The notes under the pieces were generated by a model. It ran no database searches and was not told where the DNA came from. It saw only the letters and a program-made list of their open reading frames with translations. The translations under genes were made by a program, and so were the position numbers. From Woeseiaceae bacterium (GTDB taxonomy: Bacteria; Pseudomonadota; Gammaproteobacteria; Steroidobacterales; Woeseiaceae): a stretch of DNA of 32,941 nt. Position 1 is the first letter of the stretch; each line of letters starts with the position of its first letter. Of the stretch, positions 31,068 through 32,941 are shown one piece after another. The stretch spans positions 1-32,941 of the forward strand of contig JASJCQ010000032.1 of the NCBI GenBank assembly GCA_030065915.1, written 5' to 3'.

Positions 31068-31358
31068 ATGTCGCAACAGAACGTGTGGAAAGCGCTGGCA
31101 GACCCGACCCGGCGAGCGATCCTGAAATCCCTGAAACAGGAATCTCAGACCGCCGGGGCGCTGGCGGAGCAGTTCCCGATGACACGGGCCTCGCTCTCTC
31201 ACCATTTCAACATCCTGAAGAACGCGGAACTCGTTCGGACGGAGCGTCGCGGCCAGCACATCGTGTACTCGCTCAACGTCAGTGTCATGGAGGACGCCGC
31301 AGCGATCCTGATGGACCTGTTCTCGACGAAAAACACAGCAACGGATGAACGCTCATGA
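31068..31358 (+). CDS. SdpR-like ArsR-family autorepressor
   Basis: A 96-residue winged-helix regulator. Seen: VWKALADPTRRAILKSLKQ (about 6-24), the recognition segment FPMTRASLSHHFNILKNAELVRTERRG (about 36-62) and HIVYSLN as wing strand. No metal-binding ELCVC motif as in ArsR proper, so metal sensing is unlikely; it matches the autorepressor SdpR type, which in Bacillus represses its own sdpRI operon until SdpI sequesters it upon toxin binding. The TGA overlaps the ATG of the sdpI-like gene (ATGA), so the two proteins are made together. Its own palindromic operator lies directly upstream. Confidence 0.93.
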   Translation: MSQQNVWKALADPTRRAILKSLKQESQTAGALAEQFPMTRASLSHHFNILKNAELVRTERRGQHIVYSLNVSVMEDAAAILMDLFSTKNTATDERS

Positions 31359-32020
31359 AAAAACTGCCTGCCGACCTGATCAGCCTCGCCTCGGTGCTCG
31401 GGCTCGTGCTGTTGATCGTCCTCTGGTACGCCGAGTTGCCTGACCCGATGCCCTCTCACTGGAATGTGAAAGGCGAAGTCGATGGCACGATGGATAAGAA
31501 CACCAACATCGCGATGCTCGTGGGCTTGCCATTGTTCTGCTGGGGCCTCATGAAGGTCATCCCCTTGATATCGCCCAAGGGTTTTCGCACGGATGAGTTC
31601 AGCGAGACGGTTAACGTCATGCAAGTCGCGCTCGTCGTATTCATGAGCGCCATCGGCGTCGCTGTCATGCTCGAAGCACGGAATTTCGGCCTCGACATGA
31701 CCAACTACGTCATCATCGCCGTGGGCGGTCTGTTGATCGTGCTGGGCAATTATCTCGGCAAGGTGCGCAAGAACTTCTTTATCGGCATTCGTACGCCGTG
31801 GACGCTGGCCAGCGATGAGGTCTGGAGCAAGACGCACCGACTGGGCGGCTGGATGTTCGTTCTCGCCGGCATCATCCTGGCATTGAGCGGAGTCTTCGGC
31901 ATCAATGAAGCGGTAATGGCCAGCACGATTGTCATCGCCGCCGTCATACCGATCGTCTATTCATTCATCCTGTACCGACGCATTGAGGGGTTCGGGCCGG
32001 ACGAAGACTCGAGCTCATGA
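31355..32020 (+). CDS. SdpI-family membrane protein (DUF1648-SdpI)
   Basis: A 221-residue inner-membrane protein with about six hydrophobic segments. Residues about 10-70 are a DUF1648 region (YAELPDPMPSHWNVKGEVDG), and residues about 115-180 an SdpI region: LLIVLGNYLGKVRKNFFIGIRTPWTLASDEVWSKTHRLGG, the family signature. In Bacillus SdpI gives immunity to the toxin SdpC and relays a signal to SdpR. Here the sdpR-like gene overlaps it by 4 nt, so the same membrane-sensor to repressor relay is plausible. No sdpC-like toxin gene is in the window; proteobacterial relatives usually lack one. Confidence 0.93.
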   Translation: MKKLPADLISLASVLGLVLLIVLWYAELPDPMPSHWNVKGEVDGTMDKNTNIAMLVGLPLFCWGLMKVIPLISPKGFRTDEFSETVNVMQVALVVFMSAIGVAVMLEARNFGLDMTNYVIIAVGGLLIVLGNYLGKVRKNFFIGIRTPWTLASDEVWSKTHRLGGWMFVLAGIILALSGVFGINEAVMASTIVIAAVIPIVYSFILYRRIEGFGPDEDSSS

Positions 32021-32031
32021 GACGGTGCCCT

Positions 32032-32941
32032 CTAGTCCCACCAGAGGGTCAACGTCTCTTGCCCGGTCAACGCCTGGCGCAACTCGTTCCTGTCTTCGCT
32101 GCCATCGACGGCAAGCGCCTCGAGATCGGCTATCAGCTCATCAAGACTCTCAGGCAGTGACTCAAGCCTGACGACGACAGTGCTCGGGTTGGCATCCACC
32201 ACCGTGACACCGAATGCCTCGTCCCAACGAGTCAGGACTGCGACGATATCTTCAGTCGAACACGTCTCGCCGGACGTCGCCTGTGCATAGACTGTCGCGA
32301 ACTTCGGATTGCGGTCGGCATCACGCGTCGCCTGCCGTGCCACGGCATCGTCACTCATCTGCGATTGCAGCCAGTCCGCGAGCTCGGCATGGCCGGCTTG
32401 CCGCGCGTAGAAGGCAGGTGTGTACTCCTCATTGTCGCCACTGTAACGACTGGCGTCGGCGCCTGCGCCGATGAGCAGCTCTGCAATTGCCCGGTGGCCC
32501 AGGCTTGCAGCCACCATCAGCTGCGTTTCATTGTCTGACGCTTTCTCGGGCGCCATGCCGTGGCGCAGCAGGACATCGACGGCCTCCGTGTTGCCGTTAC
32601 GTACCGCGTTGCTCAGGTTGGTGGACGACGGCGACATGCCACTCTCAAGCAGGTATTCGAGCATCCTTGCATTGCCCGAACGGATCTGATGGCCGACGAG
32701 ATCCACGCGGAAGGTCGACAGGATCTTGAAGTCCTCGGGGGACTGGTTGAGCTGGCCCGCCCTATCCACATCGCCTCCGGCAATCGCCCGCGCCAGCTCG
32801 CCGATGTGGTCGCCGACCTGCTCGGCACCGTGTTCGACCAGGCTGGCCTGGATTCGCCTGCGCTTCGACTCGTCGGCAAGTGTGCTTGCGATCCATGGTG
32901 TCCAGCCATTCTGATCCGCGAGATTCGGATCGGCACCGCTT
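32032..32941 (-). CDS. Ankyrin-repeat protein (start outside window)
   Basis: An open frame enters from the right edge and ends at 32032, giving about 302 visible residues; the start is not seen. Several ankyrin repeats are visible: GADPNLADQNGWTPWIAS near the edge, then ARMLEYLLESGMSPS, NLSNAVRNGNTEAVDVLLRHGMAPEK, TQLMVAASLGHRAIAELLIGAGADAS, and YTPAFYARQAGHAELADWL. After them a C-terminal part of about 110 residues (CSTEDIVAVLTRWDEAFGVTV, VVRLESLPESLDELIADLEALAVDG) has no ankyrin pattern and I do not recognise it. Ankyrin proteins bind other proteins; no partner can be named. The gene is convergent with the sdpI-like gene (11 nt between stops). Confidence 0.85.
   Translation of the reverse strand, partial: SGADPNLADQNGWTPWIASTLADESKRRRIQASLVEHGAEQVGDHIGELARAIAGGDVDRAGQLNQSPEDFKILSTFRVDLVGHQIRSGNARMLEYLLESGMSPSSTNLSNAVRNGNTEAVDVLLRHGMAPEKASDNETQLMVAASLGHRAIAELLIGAGADASRYSGDNEEYTPAFYARQAGHAELADWLQSQMSDDAVARQATRDADRNPKFATVYAQATSGETCSTEDIVAVLTRWDEAFGVTVVDANPSTVVVRLESLPESLDELIADLEALAVDGSEDRNELRQALTGQETLTLWWD

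Overview
The window looks like a chromosomal segment of a GC-rich Gammaproteobacterium. The cmoA-cmoB pair, OxyR with both redox cysteines, plsY-birA, a PEP-CTERM surface protein and several lipoproteins fit a free-living, probably marine or sediment, lineage such as the Woeseiales/Chromatiales. That placement is inference from gene content. No phage, insertion sequence or CRISPR was found.

Layout. 1-1.3 kb: end of cmoA, then cmoB (tRNA U34 cmo5U modification). 1.3-2.7 kb: a GbsR/MarR regulator with a palindromic promoter, facing a cupin-like lipoprotein gene. 2.7-5.3 kb: a leader region with a minus-strand terminator, then an SLC13/DASS anion transporter and an FMN-binding split-barrel protein. 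5.3-9.7 kb: a DNA-alkylation operon (Ada-AlkA fusion and Ogt) and an oxidative-stress block (Dps and a peroxiredoxin-glutaredoxin hybrid, divergent from oxyR). 9.7-15.6 kb: a GAF-PAS-GAF-GGDEF diguanylate cyclase, an MFS transporter and a LytS-type hybrid histidine kinase. 15.9-20.0 kb: a secreted protein of unknown family with 22 consecutive prolines near its C-terminus, and an M13 metallopeptidase lipoprotein. 20.3 kb: tRNA-Thr(UGU). 20.5-25.2 kb: a three-gene minus-strand cluster of a beta-propeller protein with a C-terminal dockerin, a cohesin-like PEP-CTERM protein and a TonB-dependent receptor. A Fur-box-like palindrome lies upstream, shared with a divergent TolB-like propeller lipoprotein. 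26.7-29.1 kb: plsY, birA, a 27-codon ORF and a SPOR-domain protein. 29.2-32.9 kb: a diacylglycerol-kinase-family lipid kinase, an EamA transporter, an sdpR-sdpI pair with a clear operator, and an ankyrin-repeat protein running off the right edge.

The most promising novelty is the cohesin/dockerin/TonB cluster. No glycoside hydrolase or cellulosome gene is present. One reading is a PEP-CTERM-displayed cohesin docking a calcium-dependent propeller protein at the cell surface, next to an outer-membrane transporter and possibly under iron control. A second pattern is that three regulator genes (ada-alkA, oxyR, sdpR) have a -10-like hexamer 5-7 nt before the ATG and no Shine-Dalgarno sequence, as expected for leaderless mRNAs.
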